Notes under the pieces: model-generated
Databases searched by the model: none
What the model saw: the letters and a program-made list of their open reading frames with translations, nothing else
What the model was told of the DNA's origin: nothing
Made by a program: the position numbers and the translations under genes
In this document: positions 26,672 to 34,693 of the stretch, in pieces
How positions within the stretch are numbered: position 1 is the stretch's first letter
Layout of the letters: every line of letters begins with the position of its first letter
Origin: Mucilaginibacter terrenus
GTDB lineage: Bacteria > Bacteroidota > Bacteroidia > Sphingobacteriales > Sphingobacteriaceae
Assembly (NCBI RefSeq): GCF_003432065.1
Contig: NZ_QWDE01000001.1
Coordinates: 1,674,001-1,738,000, forward strand
Length of the DNA: 64,000 bases
Reading direction: 5' to 3'

Positions 26672-26863
26672 ATGAAAAAGACCATCATAGCAGCAGCATT
26701 AGTATTAACAACCGGTATCGTATCAGCATTCACCATCGCTCCCGCTCACCGCGACACAATCACTAAAAAGACCACCTCTACAAGAAAAGACGTTGGAACT
26801 GCCGACACCAGGAAAGATGTTGGTACAGCGGACACAAGAAAAGACGTAGGCACTGCTGATTAA
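26672..26863 (+). CDS. RKDVGTAD peptide 4: 63-aa secreted, three repeats
   Basis: Same layout as peptide 3, with signal MKKTIIAAALVLTTGIVSA, spacer containing APAHRDTITKKTTS, and three TRKDVGTAD units. The second and first units carry GTT for Val where peptide 3 has GTA, and several Ala and Asp codons differ, all silently. It follows peptide 3 by 70 bp of AAGAATT-rich spacer that recurs between peptides 5-6 and 6-7. Confidence 0.85.
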   Translation: MKKTIIAAALVLTTGIVSAFTIAPAHRDTITKKTTSTRKDVGTADTRKDVGTADTRKDVGTAD

Positions 26864-26922
26864 TTAAGTAACAGGTAGAAAAGTAAATCATCAGTAATCA
26901 TAGAAAATCAAAATCAAGAATC

Positions 26923-27114
26923 ATGAAAAAGACCATTATAGCAGCAGCATTAGTATTAACAACAGGTATCGTATCGGCATTCACCATCGTTCCCGCTCAC
27001 CGCGATACCATCAATAAGAAGACCACCTCTACAAGAAAAGACGTAGGAACTGCGGACACCAGGAAAGATGTAGGTACTGCAGATACAAGAAAAGACGTAG
27101 GCACGGCGGACTAA
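26923..27114 (+). CDS. RKDVGTAD peptide 5: 63-aa secreted, three repeats
   Basis: Same layout, with DTINKKTTS in place of DTITKKTTS. The 81-bp repeat tract is identical in nucleotides to that of peptide 3, including the following GCATAAAACCTAAG, which points to recent duplication or gene conversion between these two copies. The 59-bp spacer before it differs from the other spacers. Confidence 0.85.
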   Translation: MKKTIIAAALVLTTGIVSAFTIVPAHRDTINKKTTSTRKDVGTADTRKDVGTADTRKDVGTAD

Positions 27115-27184
27115 GCATAAAACCTAAGTTAAGAGGCAAGAATCAAGAGTCAAGAATTAAGAATTAAATCAAAGTATTAAAAAC

Positions 27185-27376
27185 ATGAAAAAGACCATCA
27201 TAGCAGCAGCATTAGTATTAACAACAGGTATCGTATCGGCATTCACCATCGTTCCCGCTCACCGCGATACCATCACTAAGAAAACAACCTCCACAAGAAA
27301 AGACGTCGGAACTGCCGACACCAGGAAAGATGTAGGTACAGCAGACACAAGAAAAGACGTAGGCACAGCGGACTAA
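27185..27376 (+). CDS. RKDVGTAD peptide 6: 63-aa secreted, three repeats
   Basis: The protein is the same as peptide 7 in every residue, yet the two genes differ at many third positions, for example GTC/GTT for Val in unit 1 and AAAACAACC versus AAGACCACC for KTT. Signal, spacer and three TRKDVGTAD units are as in peptide 4. A 70-bp AAGAATT-rich spacer precedes it. Confidence 0.85.
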   Translation: MKKTIIAAALVLTTGIVSAFTIVPAHRDTITKKTTSTRKDVGTADTRKDVGTADTRKDVGTAD

Positions 27377-27439
27377 GCATAAAACCTAAGTTAAGAGGCA
27401 AGAATCAAGAGTCAAGAATTAAATCAAAGTATTAAAAAC

Positions 27440-27631
27440 ATGAAAAAGACCATTATAGCAGCAGCATTAGTATTAACAACCGGCATCGTATCTGCATTCA
27501 CCATTGTTCCCGCTCACCGCGACACTATCACTAAGAAGACCACCTCTACCAGAAAAGACGTTGGAACTGCTGACACCAGAAAAGATGTAGGTACTGCAGA
27601 TACAAGAAAAGACGTGGGCACAGCCGACTAA
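27440..27631 (+). CDS. RKDVGTAD peptide 7: 63-aa secreted, three repeats (last of array)
   Basis: Last copy, same protein as peptide 6. All three repeat units again differ from each other only at synonymous sites. The spacer after it is unrelated to the internal spacers, and an imperfect hairpin follows before the convergent lipoprotein gene, so the array ends here. Confidence 0.85.
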   Translation: MKKTIIAAALVLTTGIVSAFTIVPAHRDTITKKTTSTRKDVGTADTRKDVGTADTRKDVGTAD

Positions 27632-27660
27632 CCAGAGGGCTGATCGCATACATTTGAAAT

Positions 27661-27686
27661 GGTGCCAAGCACATTGGCCTGACACC
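27661..27686. terminator. Weak hairpin after the peptide array
   Basis: GGTG-CCAA pairs with TTGG-CACC with a 5-base bulge, followed by a T-rich stretch. It lies between convergent stop codons at 27631 and 27695 and is the only terminator candidate there. Confidence 0.35.
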
Positions 27687-27694
27687 GGAGTTGT

Positions 27695-28201
27695 TTATTT
27701 GCCTTTGGTACAGTTATCCAGGTTGTAGTTCAGCGTATAACCTGCACGGCTGTCCGTTTGCTGTCTGCCCGTTTTGGTGTCTGTAACGTATGGCTTTTGG
27801 CCAAGGCTTTGTGATGAAAGCTTAAACTGAACGGCCATGGTATCCTTTTGGCCTTCCTGCATAAAGCTCCATACGGCATCAATTTTATTACCGTTTAGTG
27901 TGCCCAGCAAAGTACCCTTTCGCCTGTCTTTTTCTTTTGGCAACCAGTTTAATTCGCCGCTTACTTTATTCCCGTTTATTATCAGGTGAACAGCAGTGGT
28001 ATCCTGGTTCTCCGTTCCTTCAGTGCGTAAAAAACAATACTCCATGTTTTGCGCCGGCGTATTTAGCTTCGCGGCGTAAGAAGTGTCCCCTTTCCCGCTG
28101 TCGGTAGCAAGGCTGTCTGCATTTTTTTCGCTTTTGTTTCCTGCGCATGAGGCCATGGCAGCTGCTAATATTATTACGTATCGTCTCATGTTGTGTAACA
28201 T
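27695..28201 (-). CDS. Lipoprotein, hypothetical
   Basis: The 168-residue product has a lipoprotein signal ending AMASC near residue 19, a Ser/Asp/Lys-rich linker (about 20-48), then a beta-rich domain of about 110 residues with YCFLRTEGTENQDTTAVHL and VSGELNWLPKEKDRRKGTL. This layout is common among Bacteroidota outer-membrane or periplasmic lipoproteins of unknown function. ATG 28189 (MRRYVIIL) is an alternative start four codons downstream and gives a more usual signal length. It faces the peptide array convergently; no functional link is evident. Confidence 0.75.
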   Translation of the reverse strand: MLHNMRRYVIILAAAMASCAGNKSEKNADSLATDSGKGDTSYAAKLNTPAQNMEYCFLRTEGTENQDTTAVHLIINGNKVSGELNWLPKEKDRRKGTLLGTLNGNKIDAVWSFMQEGQKDTMAVQFKLSSQSLGQKPYVTDTKTGRQQTDSRAGYTLNYNLDNCTKGK

Positions 28202-28285
28202 TTAAGTTGGATATACTACAAGTATATGCTTAAATAGTTCTTTTTCTTTTTGGTTTAAAGCTATATTCGGGTTAATCAATTCGCC

Positions 28286-28852
28286 ATGCTTGTAACTAAT
28301 TTCACACCCTTCCCAACACTAAAAACCAACCGCCTGTTGCTTCGTGACATTGAGCTTGCGGATGCTGAGCATGTGCTCAGCGTACGGTCCGACCCACAGA
28401 TGATGCAGTACATTGGCAGGCCTTTGATGACCGGCCGCGATGAGGCAAATGCCTGGGTGGAGGTAATAAAAAGCAACCAGGCGGCAAATGAAAGTATTAA
28501 CTGGATGATAACAGAGCATGCTGATAATGAAGCGATTGGAAATATTTGCCTTTGGCGCATAGAAAAACACAACTACCGTGCAGAAATTGGTTATATGCTG
28601 GCTGCAAGCCACCAGGGCAAAGGACTTATGCAGGAAGCTATTGCAGCTGTTATAGCCTACGGCTTTAATGATATGGGCTTACACTCCATTGAAGCTAACG
28701 TTGACCCGGACAACCAAGCCTCTATAAAACTGCTGGAGCGCAACGGTTTTGTACGGGAAGCCTACTATAGAGAGAACCATTACTTTGATGGTAAATTCCT
28801 CGATTCTGCAGTCTACTCGCTGGTCGTAACAAATTATACGAGCCCGTATTAA
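28286..28852 (+). CDS. GNAT family N-acetyltransferase, RimJ/RimL-like
   Basis: The 188-residue protein fits the Acetyltransf_3 layout: TNRLLLRDIELADAEHVLSV at the start, NICLWRIEKHNYRAEIGYML in the middle, the acetyl-CoA-binding HQGKGLMQEAI (about 110-120), and HSIEANVDPDNQASIKLLER near 140. RimJ/RimL relatives acetylate N-termini of ribosomal proteins, but most members act on unknown small molecules or proteins. It is cytosolic and apparently monocistronic. Confidence 0.9.
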   Translation: MLVTNFTPFPTLKTNRLLLRDIELADAEHVLSVRSDPQMMQYIGRPLMTGRDEANAWVEVIKSNQAANESINWMITEHADNEAIGNICLWRIEKHNYRAEIGYMLAASHQGKGLMQEAIAAVIAYGFNDMGLHSIEANVDPDNQASIKLLERNGFVREAYYRENHYFDGKFLDSAVYSLVVTNYTSPY

Positions 28853-28982
28853 ATTTGTTAGTTAATTAGAAATACATATCTTGCCGGCTGCAAACCTAAT
28901 GCTGTGCTTATCACAACTTAACGCAGGCTTCTAAAAACAATTTATAAACAATACAGTTACACTAAAAAAAACATTACACATC

Positions 28983-29195
28983 ATGGCAGCAAAATCAGGA
29001 GGCATTACGGCCTATTCGGTAAAAACAAAGACTAAAAATGTACCTATGATCGATCCGGTTATCGATATTAAGTCTGGCAGATATATTGCAACCGGCAAAG
29101 ATGCCGAAGGCAACAAAATGGCTGCTATAATGGGTAAAGCCACTGCCGAAGAGCACATCAAAAACGGCAACGCTAAAAAAGGTAGCGGCTGGTAA
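28983..29195 (+). CDS. Small conserved hypothetical protein (70 aa)
   Basis: A short soluble basic protein starting MAAKSGGITAYSVKTKTKNV and ending KKGSGW, with a central PVIDIKSGRYIATGKDAEGN. It has no signal or membrane segment. The composition (Gly, Lys, Ala) and size suggest an RNA- or DNA-associated protein, but I do not recognise the family. A strong terminator follows 20 bp after its stop, which supports it being a real expressed gene. Confidence 0.7.
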   Translation: MAAKSGGITAYSVKTKTKNVPMIDPVIDIKSGRYIATGKDAEGNKMAAIMGKATAEEHIKNGNAKKGSGW

Positions 29196-29215
29196 ATAAT
29201 ACTTCCTGTAAAAAG

Positions 29216-29255
29216 GAAAAAAGGAGCGGTTGCCTTGGTAACCGCTCCTTTTTTT
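29216..29255. terminator. Strong bidirectional terminator
   Basis: GGAGCGGTT (29223-29231) pairs with AACCGCTCC (29240-29248), flanked by A-runs on the left and a run of seven T residues on the right, so it works on both strands. Confidence 0.88.
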
Positions 29256-29337
29256 ATGGAATTAAAAATCAGCCGCTTTATACCTGTAAAAAAACTCCAC
29301 ATTCCAAAAAAAGCTGAAAATTACAATGTGAATTAGT

Positions 29338-29481
29338 GCGATTTTTAAAGGCTACTGCACACAAAATAATACAAAAACAGTCATTTTGATGCTGTTAAGG
29401 GCTATTTCTGAAGGTTTTCTGCAGGTGTTCAAATTGCGCTAAAATTGCACCGGCACAAAAAAAGCTGAACACTTTTGAACA
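29338..29481 (+). repeat. 145-bp interspersed intergenic element, copy A
   Basis: The right end, 29446-29481, is an exact 36-bp inverted match to 41083-41118. The left end 29338-29359 matches 41206-41227 in inverted orientation at 19 of 22 positions. The middle is diverged but equal in length. Copy A begins 13 bp beyond the stop of the CYTH gene on the minus strand. Confidence 0.8.
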
Positions 29482-29494
29482 GTTGGAGTAAAAA

Positions 29495-29977
29495 TCAGAT
29501 GCTCACTCCGCCCCAGTTTTTGTAAGGTGTAACCGCCAGGTTAGAGTTATGGTATCGGTTATCAGTACTTACTTCCTGCAGCACCCAGTCGGGCTTTTCA
29601 AACTGCTGGTCTTCGCTGTTTAGTTCTATTTCCGCCACAATCAGTCCCGCGTTATCGCCGGTAAACACATCTACCTCCCACGTGTTGCCGCCAACCTCTA
29701 TTTCGTAACGGGTCTTCTCTATCTTAGATACGGTGAGGTCATTAAGTATCTCATTACCATCAGCAATTGGTATTTCATACTCGTATTCGCTGCGGGTAAT
29801 ACCCGTGGTGCTGCCTTTAAGGGTAAGGTAAGCAACTGTATCCGTCACACGGATGCGCACGACCCGGTGGTCATCACTTAATATATAGCCCTGCTTAAAC
29901 AACCTGCCTTCGGGTTTGCTAATTGCCTGCCATTTTGCATGGTCAACCAAAAACTTTCTTTCTATTTCGATACCCAT
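29495..29977 (-). CDS. CYTH domain protein (triphosphate tunnel metalloenzyme family)
   Basis: The 160-residue protein opens with EIERKFLV (residues 3-10), the CYTH signature, followed by the alternating basic and acidic strands of the tunnel fold: YILSDDHRVVRIRVTD, YLTLKGSTTGITRSEYEYEIP, KTRYEIE, and LIVAEIELNSEDQ. Family members hydrolyse inorganic or thiamine triphosphate, or make cAMP; small bacterial proteins like this one are most often triphosphatases. It is a single minus-strand gene whose 3' flank is the 145-bp element. Confidence 0.9.
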   Translation of the reverse strand: MGIEIERKFLVDHAKWQAISKPEGRLFKQGYILSDDHRVVRIRVTDTVAYLTLKGSTTGITRSEYEYEIPIADGNEILNDLTVSKIEKTRYEIEVGGNTWEVDVFTGDNAGLIVAEIELNSEDQQFEKPDWVLQEVSTDNRYHNSNLAVTPYKNWGGVSI

Positions 29978-30078
29978 ACTATTTATCTAACAATAATGTT
30001 ATAAAGTGTTAAAACCCCTGCATATTAAACAGCCCATAAAGCTAAATGTTTATCTTAGCCCGGTACACTTATTTTACG

Positions 30079-32796
30079 ATGAATTTAAAAAGATACGCAT
30101 TATTTCTTCTGCTGACCGCGTTTTGCCTGCCTGCTTTAGCACAGCGCGATACAGTAAGTTTAAATACGATAGTTACCAAAACTTCAAAACAGATAGCCAC
30201 CTACCCTTTCGAGAAAGTTTATCTTCATCTGGATAAGCCCTACTATGCCGCAGGAGATACTATTTGGTTTAAGGCATATGTAACTATGGATAATCACCTG
30301 CCAACACAAATAAGCAATGTAGTGTACGTAGATATTGCAAACGGCCAGGATTCTATCAGCAGGTTACTTAAACTCCCGATAGTTAATGGTGTAGCAAGCG
30401 GCAGCCTGCCACTGCTACCTGCCGATTTCCGACAGGGAAATTATCATTTAAGAGCCTACACAGCTTACATGCGCAACTATGAACCCGAGTACTTTTTTAA
30501 TAAGAATGTAGTAATAGGCAATGCCGTGCAAAACGAGGTAGCTACAAACGCTTCATTTAAATCTACAGTAAACGGCGGCGCAACCAAGGTTAACGCAGCT
30601 ATAACCTATAAAGAGCAGAGCAACACATTACTGTCCAATAAAAAAGTAACCTGGACGGTAGTATCAAACGGCGAAGAGATAAGCAAAGGCAAAGGCACCA
30701 CTGATGCAAATGGGATACTAACAGCTGAATTTACCGGCAGCGCCGGACCCATAAAAAACGGAACGCTGGTTACGGTGATAGATATGGGCAACCGCAAAGC
30801 GGTGACCAGCAGTTTCCCACTTAAGAACTTTGTTGGTGGTAACGATATTCAGTTCTTTCCGGAAGGCGGCGAACTTATTACCGGTGTACGTTCTAAGGTG
30901 GCATTTAAAGCGATTAACAACAATGGCACAGGTACTGATGTGAAAGGCGACGTTACAGACAACACCGGAACTGTGGTAGCTACAATCACCTCAGCGCATT
31001 TGGGAATGGGTTTCTTCGCCTTTACACCCGAAGAGGGTAAAACTTATAAGGCCAACGTCACCTACACCGACGGTAATAAAGGCAGCTACGACATGCCCCG
31101 CATCCGTACTTCAGGAATAAACCTGTCAGCTTATAACAACGATCCTGAGAACCTTACAATAAAAATTTCGGCAAACAGCACCTATTTTCAAGCCAACCAA
31201 GGCAAGGTCTACTATATAATTGCACAAAGCGGGGGCGCTGTTTTCTTCGCAGCACAAACGTCGTTAACAAGCGCCATTTACAGCGCAGCAATCCCTAAAA
31301 GCAAATTCCCGACCGGATTAGTACAACTTACTCTATTAACTGATCATGGTGTAGCGCTTTCAGAACGTGTTGTTTTCATGCAGCATAATGATGCACTTAA
31401 TTTATCGCTAACTTCAGCCGCAAAAAGCTATACCACGCGTCAAAAGGTCAGGTTGGCAGTATCCGCTAAAAACAAAACCTTACCGGTAGCCGGCAACTTT
31501 TCAATATCGGTAATAGACGAAACCAAGGTACCGTTTGATGAGAGCTCTGAAACTACAATCTTAACAAGCCTGCTGCTTACATCAGACCTTAAAGGCTATA
31601 TAGAAAAGCCTAACTACTATTTTGGCAAAGATGCAGCTGCAGCAGATAACCTGGACATATTAATGCTTACTCAAGGTTACAGGCGCATTTCTTACCGAAA
31701 TATAATTGCAGGAAAGGCACCTAACATCACTATACTTCCAGAACAAAACGGGCTTGAGGTAAGCGGAGTTTTACGTAATAGTACCGGCATGACCATCTCC
31801 AAAGGGTATGTAAAACTACAGGTACCTTCTAAGAACTTTTTTGCAGAGTCGGTGACCGATATGGTCGGCAATTTCCGCTTCTCCAAATTAAACTTCGCCG
31901 ATTCCTCTAAAGTTATTATTACTGGCCGTGCATCCAACACACCAAGCAGGAACCTGGTTGTAACTGCGAATGATGAAACTTACCAGTACCCATCAAAAAA
32001 TAACATGACAGGAGATGAGGTGGTAAATATCGACAGTACATTTAAAGACTATCTGCAAAACAGTAAACGCAGGTACGATAACCTGCACATTTTGAAAGAA
32101 GTAGTGATTAAATCTACTGTTATAAAGCCTGCGAGTCACTCAAATTTTCCCGCTTTAACCGGCTTACCAGCACTCGCCGACCAAACTGTTGATGGTAGCA
32201 GACTTAAAGGATGTAATAACTTGATGACCTGCTTACCATCCATGCTGCTTGGGGTAACGGTCGATAACAACATAATTTATCTTGCTCGTAATTACAACAG
32301 CGACAAAAAACCTATGCAAGTCTTTCTAAACGGGATGCCGGTAGATTTCACCTCACTAAGTACAGTTTCTGTTGCGGAAGTTGATAACATTGAGGTGTTT
32401 AAAAATACTGGCGTTAGCGGCATTGACGCGCAGTACGGCACTGCCGGCCTTGTAGAAATAACGCTGAAAAAGAAAGAGAAAGGCACTAAAGTATCATTTG
32501 CACAATTACAGGAGTTAATACCGCCTCCAAATATACTTACCATAATGCCGCTGGGCTACGCCATTAACCGGGAGTTCTACTCTCCTAAGTATGATGTTAT
32601 TAAAACAGGCAATCTTGGTGGTGACCTACGTACTACCATTTACTGGAACCCTAAGGTGGTAACGGATAAAACAACCGGCGCTACTTTTGTGGAATTCTAC
32701 AATGCAGATGGCAGGGGAACTTACAAGGCAACTATAGAAGGCATGGATGCTGATGGCAACCTGGGGCGGTACGTATATAGATACACTGTTAAATAG
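30079..32796 (+). CDS. Exported macroglobulin/MG2-like protein with plug-like C-terminal domain
   Basis: The 905-residue product from ATG 30079 has a signal peptide (about 1-21, ending LAQ), an MG-like segment EKVYLHLDKPYYAAGDTIWF near 45-65, several beta-sandwich regions resembling macroglobulin domains, a carboxypeptidase-like stretch (about 555-620), and a region near 755-800 (MQVFLNGMPVDFTSLS, VDNIEVFKNTGVSGIDAQYG) like a TonB-receptor plug. No barrel follows. Similar proteins are widespread in Bacteroidota and unassigned. An upstream in-frame ATG at 30046 is less likely, as it would add 11 residues before the signal and overlaps a TATCTTAG -7-like element. Confidence 0.8.
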   Translation: MNLKRYALFLLLTAFCLPALAQRDTVSLNTIVTKTSKQIATYPFEKVYLHLDKPYYAAGDTIWFKAYVTMDNHLPTQISNVVYVDIANGQDSISRLLKLPIVNGVASGSLPLLPADFRQGNYHLRAYTAYMRNYEPEYFFNKNVVIGNAVQNEVATNASFKSTVNGGATKVNAAITYKEQSNTLLSNKKVTWTVVSNGEEISKGKGTTDANGILTAEFTGSAGPIKNGTLVTVIDMGNRKAVTSSFPLKNFVGGNDIQFFPEGGELITGVRSKVAFKAINNNGTGTDVKGDVTDNTGTVVATITSAHLGMGFFAFTPEEGKTYKANVTYTDGNKGSYDMPRIRTSGINLSAYNNDPENLTIKISANSTYFQANQGKVYYIIAQSGGAVFFAAQTSLTSAIYSAAIPKSKFPTGLVQLTLLTDHGVALSERVVFMQHNDALNLSLTSAAKSYTTRQKVRLAVSAKNKTLPVAGNFSISVIDETKVPFDESSETTILTSLLLTSDLKGYIEKPNYYFGKDAAAADNLDILMLTQGYRRISYRNIIAGKAPNITILPEQNGLEVSGVLRNSTGMTISKGYVKLQVPSKNFFAESVTDMVGNFRFSKLNFADSSKVIITGRASNTPSRNLVVTANDETYQYPSKNNMTGDEVVNIDSTFKDYLQNSKRRYDNLHILKEVVIKSTVIKPASHSNFPALTGLPALADQTVDGSRLKGCNNLMTCLPSMLLGVTVDNNIIYLARNYNSDKKPMQVFLNGMPVDFTSLSTVSVAEVDNIEVFKNTGVSGIDAQYGTAGLVEITLKKKEKGTKVSFAQLQELIPPPNILTIMPLGYAINREFYSPKYDVIKTGNLGGDLRTTIYWNPKVVTDKTTGATFVEFYNADGRGTYKATIEGMDADGNLGRYVYRYTVK

Positions 32797-32798
32797 CG

Positions 32799-32831
32799 TT
32801 TGCATTACTTGCCCATAATTGATTAGTTTTA
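32799..32831 (+). promoter_or_regulatory. Candidate promoter for the DUF1761-like gene
   Basis: TTTG at 32799-32802 and TAGTTTTA (one mismatch to TAnnTTTG) at 32824-32831, spaced by 21 bp. Transcription would start near 32838, 18 bp before the ATG. Confidence 0.4.
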
Positions 32832-32855
32832 TTATCACTTAAAACCTAGTTAATT

Positions 32856-33260
32856 ATGAATATGTCGCTCGTACACTGGCCAGCTATTATCATAGCTGCT
32901 TTATCAGCCTTTTTGATTGGAGGCTTATGGTATTCACCTCTCCTGTTTGCTAACGCTTGGCAATCAGACAACAATTTAAATACCGAACAACTCCAAGCCT
33001 CCAACAAGATCAGGATCTTTGGGTTTACAGCCTTTTTCTCACTCTTGATGGCCGCTAACCTGGCCATGTTTTTGGCCGATGCAAAAACCGATGCAAGCTG
33101 GGGTGCTACCGCAGGCTTCTTAGCGGGAGTATGGACCTTTGCTGCCATAGCGATACACAGCCTTTTCGAACTAAAATCATGGAGGCTGATTTTTATCAAC
33201 GGCGGATACAGCGTCGTTTCACTAACTGTAATGGGATTTATAATTGGCGTTTGGCGATAG
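32856..33260 (+). CDS. DUF1761 family membrane protein
   Basis: The 134-residue protein has four membrane segments (about 8-28, 52-72, 82-102 and 112-132) and the characteristic opening VHWPAIIIAALSAFLIGGLW with the YSPLLFANAW motif. DUF1761 proteins are small four-helix membrane proteins of unknown function, common in Bacteroidota and Proteobacteria. It is 77 bp upstream of the aldo/keto reductase and may be cotranscribed with it. Confidence 0.85.
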   Translation: MNMSLVHWPAIIIAALSAFLIGGLWYSPLLFANAWQSDNNLNTEQLQASNKIRIFGFTAFFSLLMAANLAMFLADAKTDASWGATAGFLAGVWTFAAIAIHSLFELKSWRLIFINGGYSVVSLTVMGFIIGVWR

Positions 33261-33337
33261 TATATGACACATCTATGGCGTTGTATTATGAACAATGTCA
33301 CCAGTCCCACGTTACTTATTTGATAAATTAAATAACG

Positions 33338-34207
33338 ATGAGCAACGAAATAACATCTCAAAAAACATTTAGCATAGGCGGCGATCTTACGATAAACCGG
33401 CTTGGTTATGGCGCCATGCGTATAACCGGCAAAGGAATTTGGGGACCACCGAAAGATCACGATGAATCTATACGCGTATTAAAGCGAGCCTTAGAATTAG
33501 GCGTTACTTTTATAGACACGGCTGATAGCTACGGCCCTAACGTGTCGGAAGAATTAATTGCCGAGGCATTACACCCTTACCCGGCTAATCTGGTAATTGG
33601 CACTAAAGGGGGTTTGCTTCGTACCGGGCCAGATCAATGGCCGGTAGACGCAAGTCCCGCCCACCTTAAAGAAGCTCTGGAAGGAAGCCTTAAAAGATTA
33701 AAGCTTGATCAAATCGATCTTTATCAGTTACATCGTATTGATCCCGAAGTGCCCGCCGAAGAAACTTTTGCCTTCCTTAAACAGGCGCAACAGGATGGTA
33801 AAATCAAGCACATTGGGTTGTCAGAAGTGGATGTCGAAGACATAAAAAAAGCTCGTGAGTTCTTTGAGGTGGTGTCTGTGCAAAATATGTACAGTGTAGA
33901 TAACCGCAAATGGGAGGGTGTTTTAGAATACTGTGAACAAAACAATATAGCCTTTATACCATGGTACCCGCTTAGTGGAGGAAATATACACAGCCAGGAA
34001 GTGCTGCAGAAAGTAGCGGATAAACATGGTGTCACTGTTCACCAGGTAGCACTAAGCTGGCTCCTGAACCACTCGCCTAACATCTTACTAATCCCGGGTA
34101 CATCAAGTGTTACACACCTGGAAGAAAACATGGAAACCGCTAACGTTAAGCTTGACCAAGAAGATATCGATGAACTCGATGCTATCTCGCCGCCGGTAGG
34201 TGGATAA
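33338..34207 (+). CDS. Aldo/keto reductase
   Basis: The 289-residue TIM-barrel oxidoreductase shows the AKR pattern: GYGAMRITGKGIWGPP, FIDTADSYGPNVSEELI with catalytic Asp and Tyr (about 61-66), GTKGGLLR with the catalytic Lys, YQLHRID with the catalytic His, and the NADPH-binding IPGTSSVTHLEEN near residue 260. It would reduce aldehydes or ketones using NADPH in the cytoplasm. The motif spread resembles the plant-like/YdbC subgroup. A strong terminator follows. Confidence 0.93.
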   Translation: MSNEITSQKTFSIGGDLTINRLGYGAMRITGKGIWGPPKDHDESIRVLKRALELGVTFIDTADSYGPNVSEELIAEALHPYPANLVIGTKGGLLRTGPDQWPVDASPAHLKEALEGSLKRLKLDQIDLYQLHRIDPEVPAEETFAFLKQAQQDGKIKHIGLSEVDVEDIKKAREFFEVVSVQNMYSVDNRKWEGVLEYCEQNNIAFIPWYPLSGGNIHSQEVLQKVADKHGVTVHQVALSWLLNHSPNILLIPGTSSVTHLEENMETANVKLDQEDIDELDAISPPVGG

Positions 34208-34211
34208 GTTT

Positions 34212-34247
34212 AAAGGAAAAGGGCACTAATAAGTGCCCTTTTCCTTT
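34212..34247. terminator. Strong terminator after the aldo/keto reductase
   Basis: A perfect 16-bp stem (34212-34227 with 34232-34247, core GGGCACT/AGTGCCC) has a 4-base loop, with T-rich right arm; a mirrored A-rich left arm makes it bidirectional in principle. Confidence 0.85.
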
Positions 34248-34269
34248 AACTACTAATATCTTTGAACGG

Positions 34270-34680
34270 ATGAAAACCAAAGAAGAAATACTAAACAGCT
34301 ACGAAGTAAAACACGCAGATGGTGTACCGGAAATATCCGCCGAAGACCTTCTGAAAGCGATGGAAGAATATCGCCTGCAAGCAGAGCAGGCCGCTTTCGA
34401 AGCAGCCCGCCAGTCAGCTGGCTCTGTAGCGGGCATCACCTACAAGTTTGCAAATTTTGACGATTACCAGGCGAGTTTACAACCTCCACCTATCGTTAAT
34501 AATCAGGCTGCAAACATCCAGTTAATAGCCGATAGTATATTAGAACAATTCATCCCGCAGGATAAATCAGTATACAACCTTTCGTTCAACATTCGCACCG
34601 AGGGACATAGTTACTCCGTAAACTATGTCAAAAATCCGCAGGGCTACTGGTACTTTGACAGTTTTTCTGATGCTGAGTAA
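34270..34680 (+). CDS. Hypothetical 136-residue cytosolic protein
   Basis: I do not recognise the family. Residues 1-50 are helical and acidic (EEILNSYEVKHADGVPEIS, LLKAMEEYRLQAEQAAFEAA), then a beta-rich second half ending SVNYVKNPQGYWYFDSFSDAE. It has no signal peptide. It is convergent with the YCII protein (13 bp between stops) and begins only 23 bp after the upstream terminator, so its promoter would overlap that hairpin region. Confidence 0.7.
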   Translation: MKTKEEILNSYEVKHADGVPEISAEDLLKAMEEYRLQAEQAAFEAARQSAGSVAGITYKFANFDDYQASLQPPPIVNNQAANIQLIADSILEQFIPQDKSVYNLSFNIRTEGHSYSVNYVKNPQGYWYFDSFSDAE

Positions 34681-34693
34681 TTAACTGCTGGTA

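Larger units (their letters stand above)
26410..27631 (+). repeat. Tandem gene amplification, five units of about 255-262 bp
   Basis: Five 192-bp genes repeat with spacers of 59-70 bp. Three spacers share GCATAAAACCTAAG followed by CAAGA/AAGAATT heptads and end AAAGTATTAAAAAC just before the ATG. Each gene contains a nested 27-bp triple repeat. Substitutions between copies are almost all silent. Confidence 0.9.

Noticed and set aside
26046-27631. Regular repeats resembling a CRISPR array
   Set aside because: The repeat periods are 27 bp inside genes and about 255-262 bp between genes. They are translated with start and stop codons and signal peptides; there are no unique spacers of even length and no cas genes.
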